From the NCBI GenBank assembly GCA_019638455.1, contig JAHBTU010000004.1, positions 186,001-250,000 of the forward strand: DNA of 64,000 nt, written 5' to 3'. The notes beneath the pieces are model-generated. The model had not been told where the DNA came from and ran no database searches. It was given only the letters and a program-made list of their open reading frames with translations. Of this stretch, positions 15,925 through 25,183 are shown piece by piece (position 1 is the stretch's first letter; every line of letters starts with the position of its first letter). Position numbers and translations under genes: made by a program. The stretch comes from Saprospiraceae bacterium (GTDB lineage: Bacteria; Bacteroidota; Bacteroidia; Chitinophagales; Saprospiraceae).

Positions 15925-16740
15925 ATGTATCAACAACCCAACAATCGCCTCAAAAACCAAACTTGCATCGTCACTGGCGCGAACAGCGGCATCGGTCGTG
16001 CAGTCGCCATGTCCATGGCACGCGATGGCGCCAACGTGGTGGTCAACTACGTTTTTGGCGACGAAGCCGCGCAGCAGGTCGTGGACGAAATCGCCCAAAT
16101 GGGCGGCACGGCTATCGCTTACAAAGCCGATGTCAGCAAAGAAGACCAGGTCATCGCCATGTTCCAAGAAACCATCGCCACTTTCGGCACGGTGGATATT
16201 TTGGTCAATAATGCTGGCCTGCAGCGCGACTCGGCTTTCCACAACATGACTTTGAAAGACTGGCAATTCGTGCTCGACGTGAACCTCACCGGTCAATTTC
16301 TCTGCTCGCGCGAGGCTATCCGCGAGTTTTTGCGGCGCGGCCCACGCCCCGATGTGTCAGTGGCTTTGGGCAAAATCATTTGCATGAGTTCGGTCCACGA
16401 GGTCATTCCGTGGGGCGGCCATGTGAACTACGCGGCCTCGAAGGGCGGCGTGATGCTGATGATGAAATCGCTCGCGCAAGAATACGGCCCGATGAAAATC
16501 CGCATCAACTCGGTCGGCCCCGGCGCCATCAAAACACCCATCAACCGCCCAGCGTGGGAAACGCCCGAAGCCGAAGCCAAACTGCTCGAACTCATTCCTT
16601 ACCAGCGTGTTGGAGAAACTTCCGACATCGGCGCGGCAGCCGTTTGGCTGGCTTCCGATGAGTCGGACTACATTCACGGCACCACGATTTTCGTGGACGG
16701 CGGGATGACGTTGTATCCGGGCTTTACGGAGAATGGTTGA
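15925..16740 (+). CDS. SDR-family oxidoreductase, glucose-1-dehydrogenase-like
   Basis: The ATG at 15925 is chosen because earlier in-frame codons pass through the terminator hairpin. The 271-residue protein has the NAD(P)-binding TGANSGIG motif, the catalytic triad S156 in CMSSVHE with Y169-x3-K173 in VNYAASKGG, and the C-terminal FVDGGMTLYPGF typical of glucose 1-dehydrogenases. The predicted reaction is oxidation of glucose or a related sugar to the lactone with NAD(P), which fits with the lactonase just upstream. Confidence 0.85.
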   Translation: MYQQPNNRLKNQTCIVTGANSGIGRAVAMSMARDGANVVVNYVFGDEAAQQVVDEIAQMGGTAIAYKADVSKEDQVIAMFQETIATFGTVDILVNNAGLQRDSAFHNMTLKDWQFVLDVNLTGQFLCSREAIREFLRRGPRPDVSVALGKIICMSSVHEVIPWGGHVNYAASKGGVMLMMKSLAQEYGPMKIRINSVGPGAIKTPINRPAWETPEAEAKLLELIPYQRVGETSDIGAAAVWLASDESDYIHGTTIFVDGGMTLYPGFTENG

Positions 16741-16780
16741 GCGCGGGAAGGGGCGCGTACAGGCATTTCCTTCCTACCTA

Positions 16781-16811
16781 AAGCTCGGCACACTTCGCCG
16801 GGCTTTTTTTA
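16781..16811 (+). terminator. Rho-independent terminator after the SDR gene
   Basis: AAGCTCGGC ... GCCGGGCTTTTTTT, an 8-9 bp stem with one G-T pair followed by seven T. Confidence 0.75.
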
Positions 16812-17088
16812 TACCTTGAATCGCTAGGATTTGTCAGATACTCACGATTGCTCTCCTTGATTTTGAGCAGATTGCGCTTTTAGCAATACCCAAAACCTAA
16901 CGGCGCGAAGTATATTAACGTGAGATCGGGGTTAACGAAGCCAATCAGTATTTGAGTTGGTGCGTCACTCGCCCATTTCGCGGCAGTTGTTCAATAAATT
17001 ATTGGGTGATATCTCCGCGAAACATGAGCCATCCTGAATTTTTGCCATTTTGAGCACCCTACCCAAGGCGGCACTAGATTGAGTCGCC
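16812..17088. other. Gene-free interval
   Basis: No coding region, tRNA-like fold or clear repeat is seen here. It separates the SDR gene from the convergent P-type ATPase gene. Confidence 0.6.
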
Positions 17089-19677
17089 TCATGTCCCCCG
17101 CTTCCGCTTAAACACCTTCTCCACCTCCACTGCCACGAACACGATGGACGATGCGCCCAGCACGGCCAACAGCTCATACAGGGTCAGTGGCTCGGTTTTG
17201 AAAATGGGATTGAGGAATGGGAGGTAAATGGTGGACAATTGCAACGCACAGGTGAGCAGCACGGCGCCGAGCAGCGGAAGGTTGGAGAGCAAACCTTGCC
17301 GAAACAAGGAGCGCGTTTCGGAGCGGATGGCAAGCACATGGGCCATTTGGCTAAAACTCAACACCGTGAACACCATCGTCTGCCAATGAGGGGCGCCCAG
17401 ACGGATTGCCACCTTTTGTGTGGCGACGCACACAAGACCAATGAGCAACCCTACCCAGATGATGTGTCGGCCCAATCCTCCGGCGAAAACACTTTCGGTG
17501 GCGGGTCGGGGTGGGCGTTTCATGATGTCTTTTTCGGAAGGCTCTGCGGCAAGGGCAATGCTCGGCAGTCCATCGGAGACCAAATTGACCCACAAAATAT
17601 GAATCGGGAGGAGAGGGATGGGCAACCCGACAAGCGGTGCCAGCACGAGTGTCCAGATTTCGCCCGAATTGCCAGTCATGATGTACTTGATAAACTTGCG
17701 GATGTTGTCGAAAATACGCCGGCCTTGCTTGACGGCCCTCACGATGGTGGCGAAGTTGTCGTCGAGTAGAATCATGTCGGAGGCCTCTTTTGACACATCC
17801 GTGCCAGTGATGCCCATCGCCACGCCAATATCGGCTCTTTTCAGGGAAGGTGCATCGTTCACCCCATCGCCCGTCATTGCCACAAAGTGTCCTTTGGCCT
17901 GCAGGCCTTTCACGATGTTTAGTTTCTGCTCCGGCGACACGCGGGCATACACGCGGATGTGCTCCACTTTTTCTTCAAATTCCTTTTCCGACATGGCGGC
18001 GAGTTGGCTGCCAGTCACCACCAAATCATTTTCAGACTCGACGATGCCCAATCGCTGGGCGATATTTTTGGCTGTGAGGAGGTAGTCGCCCGTAATCATC
18101 ACGGGCCTGATGCCAGCCGTTTTGCACTCGTGCACAGCCTGCTTCACTTCCTCGCGTGGCGGGTCAATGAGGCCAGCTGTGCCGATGAGTGTCAACCCGT
18201 GCTCTATCGTTTCATGCGTGATTTCTATGGGCAATTGCTCAAATCGCCGCATGGAAAAGCCGAGTACCCGCAGCCCTTTCCCTGCCATTTCATCGCCTTG
18301 TTTGGCCCATTTTTTCGCTTCGCTGGGCTGGGTTATTTTTTCGAGCAGCACGTCGAGCGCGCCTTTGGTGAAAGCGACAAACCCCGTCCCGTCGCGGTGG
18401 ATGGTGGTCATGCACTTCCTATCCGAGTCGAAGGGCAGCTCGGCGATGCGGGGGTAATCTTTCTCCAAGTTTTTTTTCACAAACAGGTGGTCTTTCGCGG
18501 CGACGGAAAAGGCGATTTCGGTGGGGTCGCCGAGGGGCTGGCCGTCGTTGGATTCGGCCACATCGTTGCATAGAGCCATGGCGCGCAGGAGCCACTGCGT
18601 CTGTTCGTTCTCTTTGTAGCGGTTGAGCTCACTCAGGGGGATAAGAGCATCGCCCGAAAAAATCTCCTGCACGGCCATGCGATTGAGGGTGAGTGTGCCA
18701 GTTTTGTCGGAACAGATGTAGGTGACCGAGCCGAGTGTTTCGACGGCGGGCAATCGCCGCACGAGCGCGTTTTGGCGCACCATGCGCCGAGCGCCCAAAG
18801 CCAGCGCGATGGTGATGACGGCGGGCAGGGCTTCGGGAATGGCCGCCACCGCCAGCGAGATGGCGGTGAGCAACATAAGTAAGGGTTGCTCGCCGCGCAG
18901 GTAGCCGAGGGTGAAATAGCTGGCGCAAATCAGCAGGATGATGTAGGAGAGTTTTTTCCCAAAAACCGTGAGGCGTTTTTGCAGCGGCGTTTCGGTGTCT
19001 TCTTCTTGCAACATCCGCGCAATTTTGCCCAACTCGGTGTTCATGCCAGTGGCTACCACCATGCCTTTGGCGCGTCCGTAGGTGACGAAGGTGCCTTTAT
19101 AGCCCATGTTTTTGCGGTCGCCGAGCGGGAGGTCGTCGCCGGAAAGCACGTCGCGGTGTTTTTCGACAGCCTCCGATTCGCCCGTGAGCGAGGCTTCTTC
19201 CACGCGCAGGTTGTGGACTTCAAAGAGGCGCACATCGGCTGGCACCACGTTGCCTGCTTCCAACACTACCACATCGCCGGGTACCAGTTCGACAGCGGGA
19301 ATGTGCGAGGGTTGGCCGTCGCGCACCACGACGGCGGTGTGCGCGGCTAAATGCCGGAGCGCGTCCATTGCCTTTTCGGCGCGATATTCTTGCACGAAGC
19401 CAATGATAGCATTGACAAAAACAATGATGAGGATGACGATGGCATCGGTGGCATCGCCAACCAGCCCTGCCACGACAGCCGCCACCATCAGCACGAGAAT
19501 CATAAAATCGGTGAACTGGTGCAAAAGCAATTTCCACCATGGCCTTTTCTTCCCTTCCTCCAATTCGTTCGGGCCATATTGGGCGAGGTGTTCCTTGGCG
19601 TGGATGGAGGTCAGCCCTGAGGGCGAGGAGCCGAGGAGTTCGTGGATTTTTTTGAGCGGGAGGGAATGCCAGTTCAT
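17089..19677 (-). CDS. P-type cation ATPase, calcium-transporting type
   Basis: The start at 19677 (MNWHSLPLKKIHELL) aligns with the usual N-terminus; the frame is open upstream but without family sequence. The 862-residue protein has all P-ATPase motifs: TGES in the A domain, DKTGTLT phosphorylation site, GDGVNDAPSLK hinge, and membrane segments with PEALPAV (M4), GNSGEIW (M5) and NLVSDGLP (M6). The M4 and M6 residues are those of type II calcium pumps. It likely exports Ca2+ from the cytoplasm. It stands alone on the minus strand. Confidence 0.9.
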   Translation of the reverse strand: MNWHSLPLKKIHELLGSSPSGLTSIHAKEHLAQYGPNELEEGKKRPWWKLLLHQFTDFMILVLMVAAVVAGLVGDATDAIVILIIVFVNAIIGFVQEYRAEKAMDALRHLAAHTAVVVRDGQPSHIPAVELVPGDVVVLEAGNVVPADVRLFEVHNLRVEEASLTGESEAVEKHRDVLSGDDLPLGDRKNMGYKGTFVTYGRAKGMVVATGMNTELGKIARMLQEEDTETPLQKRLTVFGKKLSYIILLICASYFTLGYLRGEQPLLMLLTAISLAVAAIPEALPAVITIALALGARRMVRQNALVRRLPAVETLGSVTYICSDKTGTLTLNRMAVQEIFSGDALIPLSELNRYKENEQTQWLLRAMALCNDVAESNDGQPLGDPTEIAFSVAAKDHLFVKKNLEKDYPRIAELPFDSDRKCMTTIHRDGTGFVAFTKGALDVLLEKITQPSEAKKWAKQGDEMAGKGLRVLGFSMRRFEQLPIEITHETIEHGLTLIGTAGLIDPPREEVKQAVHECKTAGIRPVMITGDYLLTAKNIAQRLGIVESENDLVVTGSQLAAMSEKEFEEKVEHIRVYARVSPEQKLNIVKGLQAKGHFVAMTGDGVNDAPSLKRADIGVAMGITGTDVSKEASDMILLDDNFATIVRAVKQGRRIFDNIRKFIKYIMTGNSGEIWTLVLAPLVGLPIPLLPIHILWVNLVSDGLPSIALAAEPSEKDIMKRPPRPATESVFAGGLGRHIIWVGLLIGLVCVATQKVAIRLGAPHWQTMVFTVLSFSQMAHVLAIRSETRSLFRQGLLSNLPLLGAVLLTCALQLSTIYLPFLNPIFKTEPLTLYELLAVLGASSIVFVAVEVEKVFKRKRGT

Positions 19678-19877
19678 ATCTGGGCAGCGAAGGTAGGTTT
19701 TTGAATAATGGATGCCAAGCGAATCTGTGCTTGTCGGGTTTTGTCGCCTACTCCGCCTCGTGTTGTTGGCGGGACGCCAACAACGGCAGAAGTTGCTCAA
19801 AACCAAAATGGCTTTCTTCTCAATTCTTGGTTCGCATTAACCCTAACCTAACGTTGAAAAATGTAGGCAGGACTTTC

Positions 19878-19885
19878 CACCTTTG
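19878..19885 (+). promoter_or_regulatory. Candidate -7 element (CACCTTTG)
   Basis: A Bacteroidota-like -7 element with a TTG at 19854-19856 about 21 bp upstream, 23 bp before the start at 19909. Confidence 0.35.
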
Positions 19886-19908
19886 CGCACTACATTGTCA
19901 GAACTATT

Positions 19909-20361
19909 ATGAAAAACACCCTCAATTTCTTTCGCTCCCAACCAGCCGCCGATGCCCCTGTTTTGCACATCCACAACGAGGCGGAGGCTTGCGCAGCGGT
20001 GTTGGTGGCTTGCCTGCGTTCCAACGAACTGTACGGTATGACGGAGAACGCCACTTTTCACACCACCATCAAAAGCCGAAATATTTTCAAGGGGCACGAC
20101 GCGGCGGCGCTCATCGCCCAAGCCGAACAACGCTACGAGCAGGTCGGCAGCCCGGCAGCCCTCATTGACGCGGCCATAGGTGCTATTCGGGAGCAAACTC
20201 GCTTGCCGCTGTTTTATCACTGTCTCGATGTCATTCTTGCCGATGGGGTGGTGACCCCGCAAGAGCATCAAATTTTCCAATACTTAAAAGGCAAATTCAG
20301 GGTAGAGGACGAACTCGCCCATAAGGCGCTGGAGGTTTTGGTGGCCAAAAACCAGTTGTAG
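19909..20361 (+). CDS. TerB-like tellurite-resistance domain protein
   Basis: A 150-residue soluble helical protein. The C-terminal part (FYHCLDVILADGVVTPQEHQ, LKGKFRVEDELAHKALEVL) matches the TerB/DjlA-N fold, in which acidic residues in ILADG can bind metal. No signal peptide is present. The role is probably a stress- or membrane-associated metal-binding module; tellurite resistance itself is not implied. It converges with the BNR gene, with a 47-bp gap. Confidence 0.7.
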   Translation: MKNTLNFFRSQPAADAPVLHIHNEAEACAAVLVACLRSNELYGMTENATFHTTIKSRNIFKGHDAAALIAQAEQRYEQVGSPAALIDAAIGAIREQTRLPLFYHCLDVILADGVVTPQEHQIFQYLKGKFRVEDELAHKALEVLVAKNQL

Positions 20362-20408
20362 CGGAGGGACCTTTGCGATGCTGCTTGCCGAAGTCTTGCT
20401 TGGCGTTT

Positions 20409-23400
20409 TCACTCTTCTTTCACCCGCACCACATCCACCCCCAGTTCCCGCACCAAGCGGTTCAGCGCGGGCAAATCCCGCTCGCGGAGGGTTTTCCACT
20501 TGTCCAGTTCGGCGTTGATGAGGCCGAAGAGCATGTCGCGCACCTCCACGGCCTGTGTGGTGGGCGGGAAGTCGCCCCCGGCGGCGCTTTCCATGACGTT
20601 GCCGAGTTTGTCGTTGAGGCGCACGGGGAAGTTCAGCGGGTCTTGGCTCGATTTGTTCTTCGTCTGGTACAGCGCCTCTTCGATGGCGGTCATCTCTTTT
20701 TCGAGGGTTTTGATCTGCTCGCGCAGGGGCTTCAGGCGCTCCTCGTCGGGCAGGCGGCCGGCAAGGCCCTTCATTTGAGTGCGCAGGTCGCGGATGTGGC
20801 CGATGGCGGTGTGCATTTCGGTGAGCTTGTCGGAGCAGGATTTCACGAAAGCAAACTGCGCGGCGAAGTCCTCCGGTCGGGCCTTCGTGCGCGGGTCGGG
20901 CAGGAGTGTGAAGGGTTCTTCGGCGCTTTGCCCCTGCACGGTGAGGCGCACGCGGTAATCGCCCGGTGTGGCCCGGGGGCCGCTCAGACGGGTGGACCAG
21001 AGGATGAGGCCGTCGAACTTTTTGGCGCCGGGGTAACGCAGGTCCCACACGAAGCGGTTGCCGCCGGCCTTCAGGTCGGGCAGTTTGTCTTCCTTGCTTT
21101 GGTTGGAAAATTTCCGCACCGTCGCGCCGCTCGCGTCGAGGATTTCCAGCGTCACGGTGTCTTTTTCGCCGGGTTTGTTTTTCAAATAAAAATGCGTCAG
21201 CACGCCGCCGGGGTGGTTGACGCCGGCAGTTTTGGAGTTGCGTACCTGCCGGCCCTCCATGCGGTAGGCCGGCATGGGCTGGTACAGGTGGAAATCCTTG
21301 CCGGAAATAGCCTCCGACACCTGGTGCAGCACCGTCAGGTCGTCTATCATCCATATGCTGCGGCCCTGCGTGGCGGCGATGAGGTGGTCGTTTTTGAGGG
21401 TCAAGTCGGTGATGGGCACAATGGGCAGGTTGAGTTGGAAGGGCTGCCAGCGGGCGCCGTCGTCGAAACTGACGTACATGCCCTGCTCGGTGCCGCAGTA
21501 CAGCAGGCCGCGGCGTTTGGGGTCGGCGCGCAGCACGCGGGTGAAGTGCTCCGGCGCGATGCCGTCGGTGATGCGGCGCCACGTTTTTCCGTAGTCGGCG
21601 GTGTGGAACAGGTAAGGGCGGTAGTCGCCGAGTTTGTACGACGTGGCGGCCAAGTACAGCCCGCCCTTGCGGAAGGGGTCGGGTTCGACGCTGTTGACCA
21701 TGCACCACTTGGGCAGGTCGGCGGGCGTGACGTTGGCCCAGGTAGCGCCGTCGTCGCGGCTGACGTGCACGAGGCCGTCGTCGCTGCCTGTCCAGAGCAG
21801 GCCGGGTTCGTAGGGCGACTCGCAGGCGGCGAAGATGGTGCAGTAGTATTCCACGCTGGTGTTGTCCTGCGTGATGGGGCCGCCGGACGATTTCTGGCGC
21901 TCGCGGTCGTTGGTGGTGAGGTCGGGGCTGATGGTTTTCCAGGACTGGCCCTCGTCGGTGGTGACGTGGAGGTGGTTGGAGGCGGCGTAGAGTTTGCGCG
22001 GGTTGTTGGGCGAGAAGAAGATGGGAAAGTTCCACTGGAATCGGTAGCGGGCATCCTCGGCGCCGTGGCCCATGTTGTCTTCGGGCCACACATTGATGTT
22101 GCGCTCGGTTTTGTTGCGGTGGTCCACGCGGGTGAGGTAGCCGTGGTAGGAGCCGCCATAGACGATTTCGCTGTCGGTGGGGTCCACGGCGATGTGGCCC
22201 GATTCGCCGCCGGCGGTGGGTTCCCAGTCGCGTTCGCCGATGCTGCTGCCCTCGGTGCGGTGGCGGATGCGGAGGGTGCTGTTGTCCTGTTGGGCGACGT
22301 AGATGCGGTAGGGGAAGTCGTTGTCGGTGGTGACGCGGTAAAACTGCGCGGTGGGCTGGTTGTGGTAAGTGCTCCAGGTTTCGCCGCCGTCGTAGGTGAT
22401 CTGGGCGCCGCCGTCGTCGGCGATGATCATGCGCTGCGGGTCTTCGGGGGCAATCCAGAGGTCGTGGTGGTCGCCGTGAGGGGCCGATTTTCCGGTGAAG
22501 GTTTTGCCGCCGTCTTTGGAGGTGTGGTAGGCTACGTTCACGACATAGACCTTGTCGGCATCCTTGGTGTCGGCGTAGATGCGGGTGTAGTACCAGGCGC
22601 GTTGGCGGAGGTTGCGGTCGTCGTTGAGTTTGGCCCATTTTTTCCCGCCATCGTCGGAGCGGTACACGCCGCCGTTTTCGGCCTCGATGATGGCCCACAC
22701 GCGCTGCGGGTTGGCGGGCGACACGGTGACGCCGATGATGCCGAGGGTGTCTTTTTGCGGCAGGCCCTCGTTGCGGGAGATGTCCGTCCAGGTGTCGCCG
22801 CCGTCGGTGCTTTTCCAGAGGCCGGAGCCGGCACCGCCGCTGCTGAGGCTGTACGGGCTGCGGCGGATGCGCCAGGTGCTGGCGTAGAGGATGCGGGGGT
22901 TGGTGGGGTCGAGGCAGAGGTCAATGGCGCCGGCATCTTCGTTGGCGAAGAGGATGCGCGACCAGGTTTTGCCGCCGTCGTCGGAGCGATAGACCCCGCG
23001 TTCGGGGGAGGGTTTGAACAGGTCGCCGAGCACGGCGGCGTACACGCGGTCGGGGTTGGTGGGGTGTACGCGGATGCGGGGGATGTGGCGGCTGTTGGGC
23101 AGTCCGGCGAAGGTCCAGGTTTGTCCGGCATCGGTGCTTTTCCACACGCCGGAGCCGGAACTGACGTTGCCGCGCACGGTTTTTTCGCCGCCGCCGGCGT
23201 ACAGCACGTTGTGGTCGGAGGGGGCCACTTCGATGGCGCCGATGGAGCCGCCGAAAAAGCCGTCGGAGATGCACTCCCAGGTGCGGCCCCCGTCGGTGGT
23301 GCGCCACACGCCGCCGCCGGTGCCGCCGAAGTAGAACAGGTTGGGCTTGCCGGGCACGCCGGTGGCCGCCGCCGAGCGCCCGCCCCGGAACGGGCCGATG

Positions 23401-23534
23401 CAGCGCCATTCGAGGGCGTTGTACAGGGTTTCGTCTATGGCCGCTTTCGGCGTAGGCGCGGGCGCGGGTTTGGTTTTTTGGGAAAAAAGGGAGGGGGTGA
23501 GGAGGAGGGCGAGAGCGAGCAGGAGGTAGCGCAT
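20409..23534 (-). CDS. Exported BNR/sortilin-like (VPS10-type propeller) protein
   Basis: A 1041-residue protein with a signal peptide (RYLLLALALLLTPSLFSQ). Many repeats of the form GGVWRTTDGGRTW, GVWKSTDAGQTW and GVYRSDDGGKTW (Asp-box/BNR) run from about residue 60 to 740, as in large VPS10/sortilin-like ten-bladed propellers. The last 300 residues are beta-rich then helical. Homologues are annotated as glycosyl hydrolase or photosystem-stability-like, but no catalytic activity can be assigned. The GC-rich reading frame leaves a long open antisense frame that is an artefact. The sequence around its start codon is duplicated twice downstream at 30.7 and 31.6 kb. Confidence 0.85.
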   Translation of the reverse strand: MRYLLLALALLLTPSLFSQKTKPAPAPTPKAAIDETLYNALEWRCIGPFRGGRSAAATGVPGKPNLFYFGGTGGGVWRTTDGGRTWECISDGFFGGSIGAIEVAPSDHNVLYAGGGEKTVRGNVSSGSGVWKSTDAGQTWTFAGLPNSRHIPRIRVHPTNPDRVYAAVLGDLFKPSPERGVYRSDDGGKTWSRILFANEDAGAIDLCLDPTNPRILYASTWRIRRSPYSLSSGGAGSGLWKSTDGGDTWTDISRNEGLPQKDTLGIIGVTVSPANPQRVWAIIEAENGGVYRSDDGGKKWAKLNDDRNLRQRAWYYTRIYADTKDADKVYVVNVAYHTSKDGGKTFTGKSAPHGDHHDLWIAPEDPQRMIIADDGGAQITYDGGETWSTYHNQPTAQFYRVTTDNDFPYRIYVAQQDNSTLRIRHRTEGSSIGERDWEPTAGGESGHIAVDPTDSEIVYGGSYHGYLTRVDHRNKTERNINVWPEDNMGHGAEDARYRFQWNFPIFFSPNNPRKLYAASNHLHVTTDEGQSWKTISPDLTTNDRERQKSSGGPITQDNTSVEYYCTIFAACESPYEPGLLWTGSDDGLVHVSRDDGATWANVTPADLPKWCMVNSVEPDPFRKGGLYLAATSYKLGDYRPYLFHTADYGKTWRRITDGIAPEHFTRVLRADPKRRGLLYCGTEQGMYVSFDDGARWQPFQLNLPIVPITDLTLKNDHLIAATQGRSIWMIDDLTVLHQVSEAISGKDFHLYQPMPAYRMEGRQVRNSKTAGVNHPGGVLTHFYLKNKPGEKDTVTLEILDASGATVRKFSNQSKEDKLPDLKAGGNRFVWDLRYPGAKKFDGLILWSTRLSGPRATPGDYRVRLTVQGQSAEEPFTLLPDPRTKARPEDFAAQFAFVKSCSDKLTEMHTAIGHIRDLRTQMKGLAGRLPDEERLKPLREQIKTLEKEMTAIEEALYQTKNKSSQDPLNFPVRLNDKLGNVMESAAGGDFPPTTQAVEVRDMLFGLINAELDKWKTLRERDLPALNRLVRELGVDVVRVKEE

Positions 23535-23594
23535 GAGCGGGAACGATTTGTCGGCAAAAAGGGGGAGGCAATGTTACGGAAGGTTTTGGTTTTC
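23491..23594. repeat. Source copy of a ~100-bp sequence repeated at 30.7 and 31.6 kb
   Basis: This covers the signal-peptide codons and 5' leader of the BNR gene (AGGAGGTAGCGCATGAGCGG, CAATGTTACGGAAGG). Related copies at 30676-30774 and 31579-31704 keep the same start-codon context but no gene body follows. Confidence 0.75.
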
Positions 23595-23680
23595 TGCTGC
23601 CGGGTATGTCCGGGGGCATATAGACCTTCCAGATTTGGCAAATCAGAAAGGTCTCGTCCCGAAAATGTCCTGTAGCAGGG

Positions 23681-25183
23681 CTACTTTCCGTTGATCGTCA
23701 GCATGATTTCTTCAAAACTTTCGATGCCCGCTTTCAGGTTCTCAATGATGTCGTTGGCCAACACATCGGGGTCGGGCAGATTATCCAGATCGGTCAGGCT
23801 CTTGTCTTTTATCCAGGTGATATCAAGGCTGGTTTTGTCGCGCTCCACGATTTCGTCGTATGTGAATTTGCGCCAGCGTCCTTCTGGGTTGGTGTCCGGG
23901 TGGTAGGTTTCCTTGCGTTTGCCGATATTGTCTGGGTGGTAGCAATGGATAAAATCTTGCAAGTCTTCGAGGCGCAAGGGGTTTTTCTTGAGCGTGAAAT
24001 GGACGTTGGTCCGGAAATCGTAGAACCAGATTTCTTTAGTGTGGGCTTGCCGGGCGGCGGGTTTGTTGTCGAAAAACAACACGTTGGCCTTCACGCCCTG
24101 CTTGTAAAAAATGCCTGTCGGCAGGCGCAGGATGGTGTGCAGGTTGGTGGTTTCGAGCAGTTTTTTCCGGATCGTTTCGCCGGCGCCGCCCTCGAACAGC
24201 ACGTTGTCGGGCAGCACCACGGCGGCCCGCCCGTCCGATTTGAGCATGGTGCGGATGTGCTGCACGAAGTTCAGTTGTTTGTTGCTGGTGGAGACCCAAA
24301 AATCCTGGCGGTTGTAGGTGAGGTCTTCGCTGTCCTGCTCGCCTTCGTCGTTGGTGAAGGTCATGCTGCTTTTTTTGCCGAACGGCGGATTGGCCAGCAC
24401 ATAATCCACCCGCAGGCCGGTGTCCGAAATCAGGGCATCGGCGGGCGAGATGAAATTGTCGCTTTCAAAGTCGCCGATGTTGTGCAGGAACAAGTTCATC
24501 AGCGCCATACGCCGGGTGCCGGCCACGATCTCGTTGCCGAAGAACGTCCGGTGCTTCAAAAACTCTTTTTGCTCCCGCGTGAGGGCGTAGTTGGCCGGGT
24601 CGGCAATGAAATCGTAGGCCGCCAAAAAGAAACCGCCGGTGCCGCAGGCTGGGTCGGCAATGGTGCGCAGGGGTTGGGGGCGCACGCAGGCCACCATGGC
24701 CCGGATGAGGGCGCGGGGCGTGAAATACTGCCCAGCACCGCTTTTGGTGTCCTCGGCGTTTTTCTCCAAAAGCCCCTCGTAAATTTTGCCTTTCACGTCG
24801 GCGCCCATCGTGCTCCATTGCTCTTTGTCTATCATGTCGATGAGCTTGTAGAGTTTGGCCGGGTCTTGGATTTTGTTCTGGCTTTTGATAAAAATCTGGC
24901 CCAGCACCCCTTTCGCGTGCGACAACTCCCGCAGCAAGGTGGTGTAGTGGTTTTCCAGGTCGGCGCCCCGTTTGGCGACCAGGCTTTCCCAGTTGAAGGC
25001 CGCCGGGATGGGCAGTTTGCGGTTGTAGGGCGGCTTGCCGAATTCGTCGGCCATTTTCAGGAACAACAGGTAGGTGAGTTGCTCCAGGTAGTCGCCGTAG
25101 CCCACGCCGTCGTCGCGCAGGGTGTTGCAAAAACTCCAGACTTTGCTGATGATGCTGGAGGTATTGTTGCTTTCGGTGGTCAT
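23681..25183 (-). CDS. hsdM: Type I restriction-modification methyltransferase subunit HsdM
   Basis: A 500-residue N6-adenine methyltransferase. The helical HsdM N-terminal domain spans about residues 10-130 (NTLRDDGVGYGDYLEQLTYL). The SAM-binding DPACGTGGFFLAAYDF and catalytic NPPFGKKS motifs are intact. It forms the modification core M2S with HsdS and methylates the host recognition sequence. It is the last gene of the minus-strand hsd operon and starts immediately after the RhuM/Fic gene ends. Confidence 0.95.
   Translation of the reverse strand: MTTESNNTSSIISKVWSFCNTLRDDGVGYGDYLEQLTYLLFLKMADEFGKPPYNRKLPIPAAFNWESLVAKRGADLENHYTTLLRELSHAKGVLGQIFIKSQNKIQDPAKLYKLIDMIDKEQWSTMGADVKGKIYEGLLEKNAEDTKSGAGQYFTPRALIRAMVACVRPQPLRTIADPACGTGGFFLAAYDFIADPANYALTREQKEFLKHRTFFGNEIVAGTRRMALMNLFLHNIGDFESDNFISPADALISDTGLRVDYVLANPPFGKKSSMTFTNDEGEQDSEDLTYNRQDFWVSTSNKQLNFVQHIRTMLKSDGRAAVVLPDNVLFEGGAGETIRKKLLETTNLHTILRLPTGIFYKQGVKANVLFFDNKPAARQAHTKEIWFYDFRTNVHFTLKKNPLRLEDLQDFIHCYHPDNIGKRKETYHPDTNPEGRWRKFTYDEIVERDKTSLDITWIKDKSLTDLDNLPDPDVLANDIIENLKAGIESFEEIMLTINGK

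Noticed and set aside
20373..23675. 1100-codon plus-strand frame opposite the BNR gene
   Set aside because: It is the GC-rich antisense shadow of a clear BNR-repeat protein with a signal peptide; its sequence is low complexity without domain signs.
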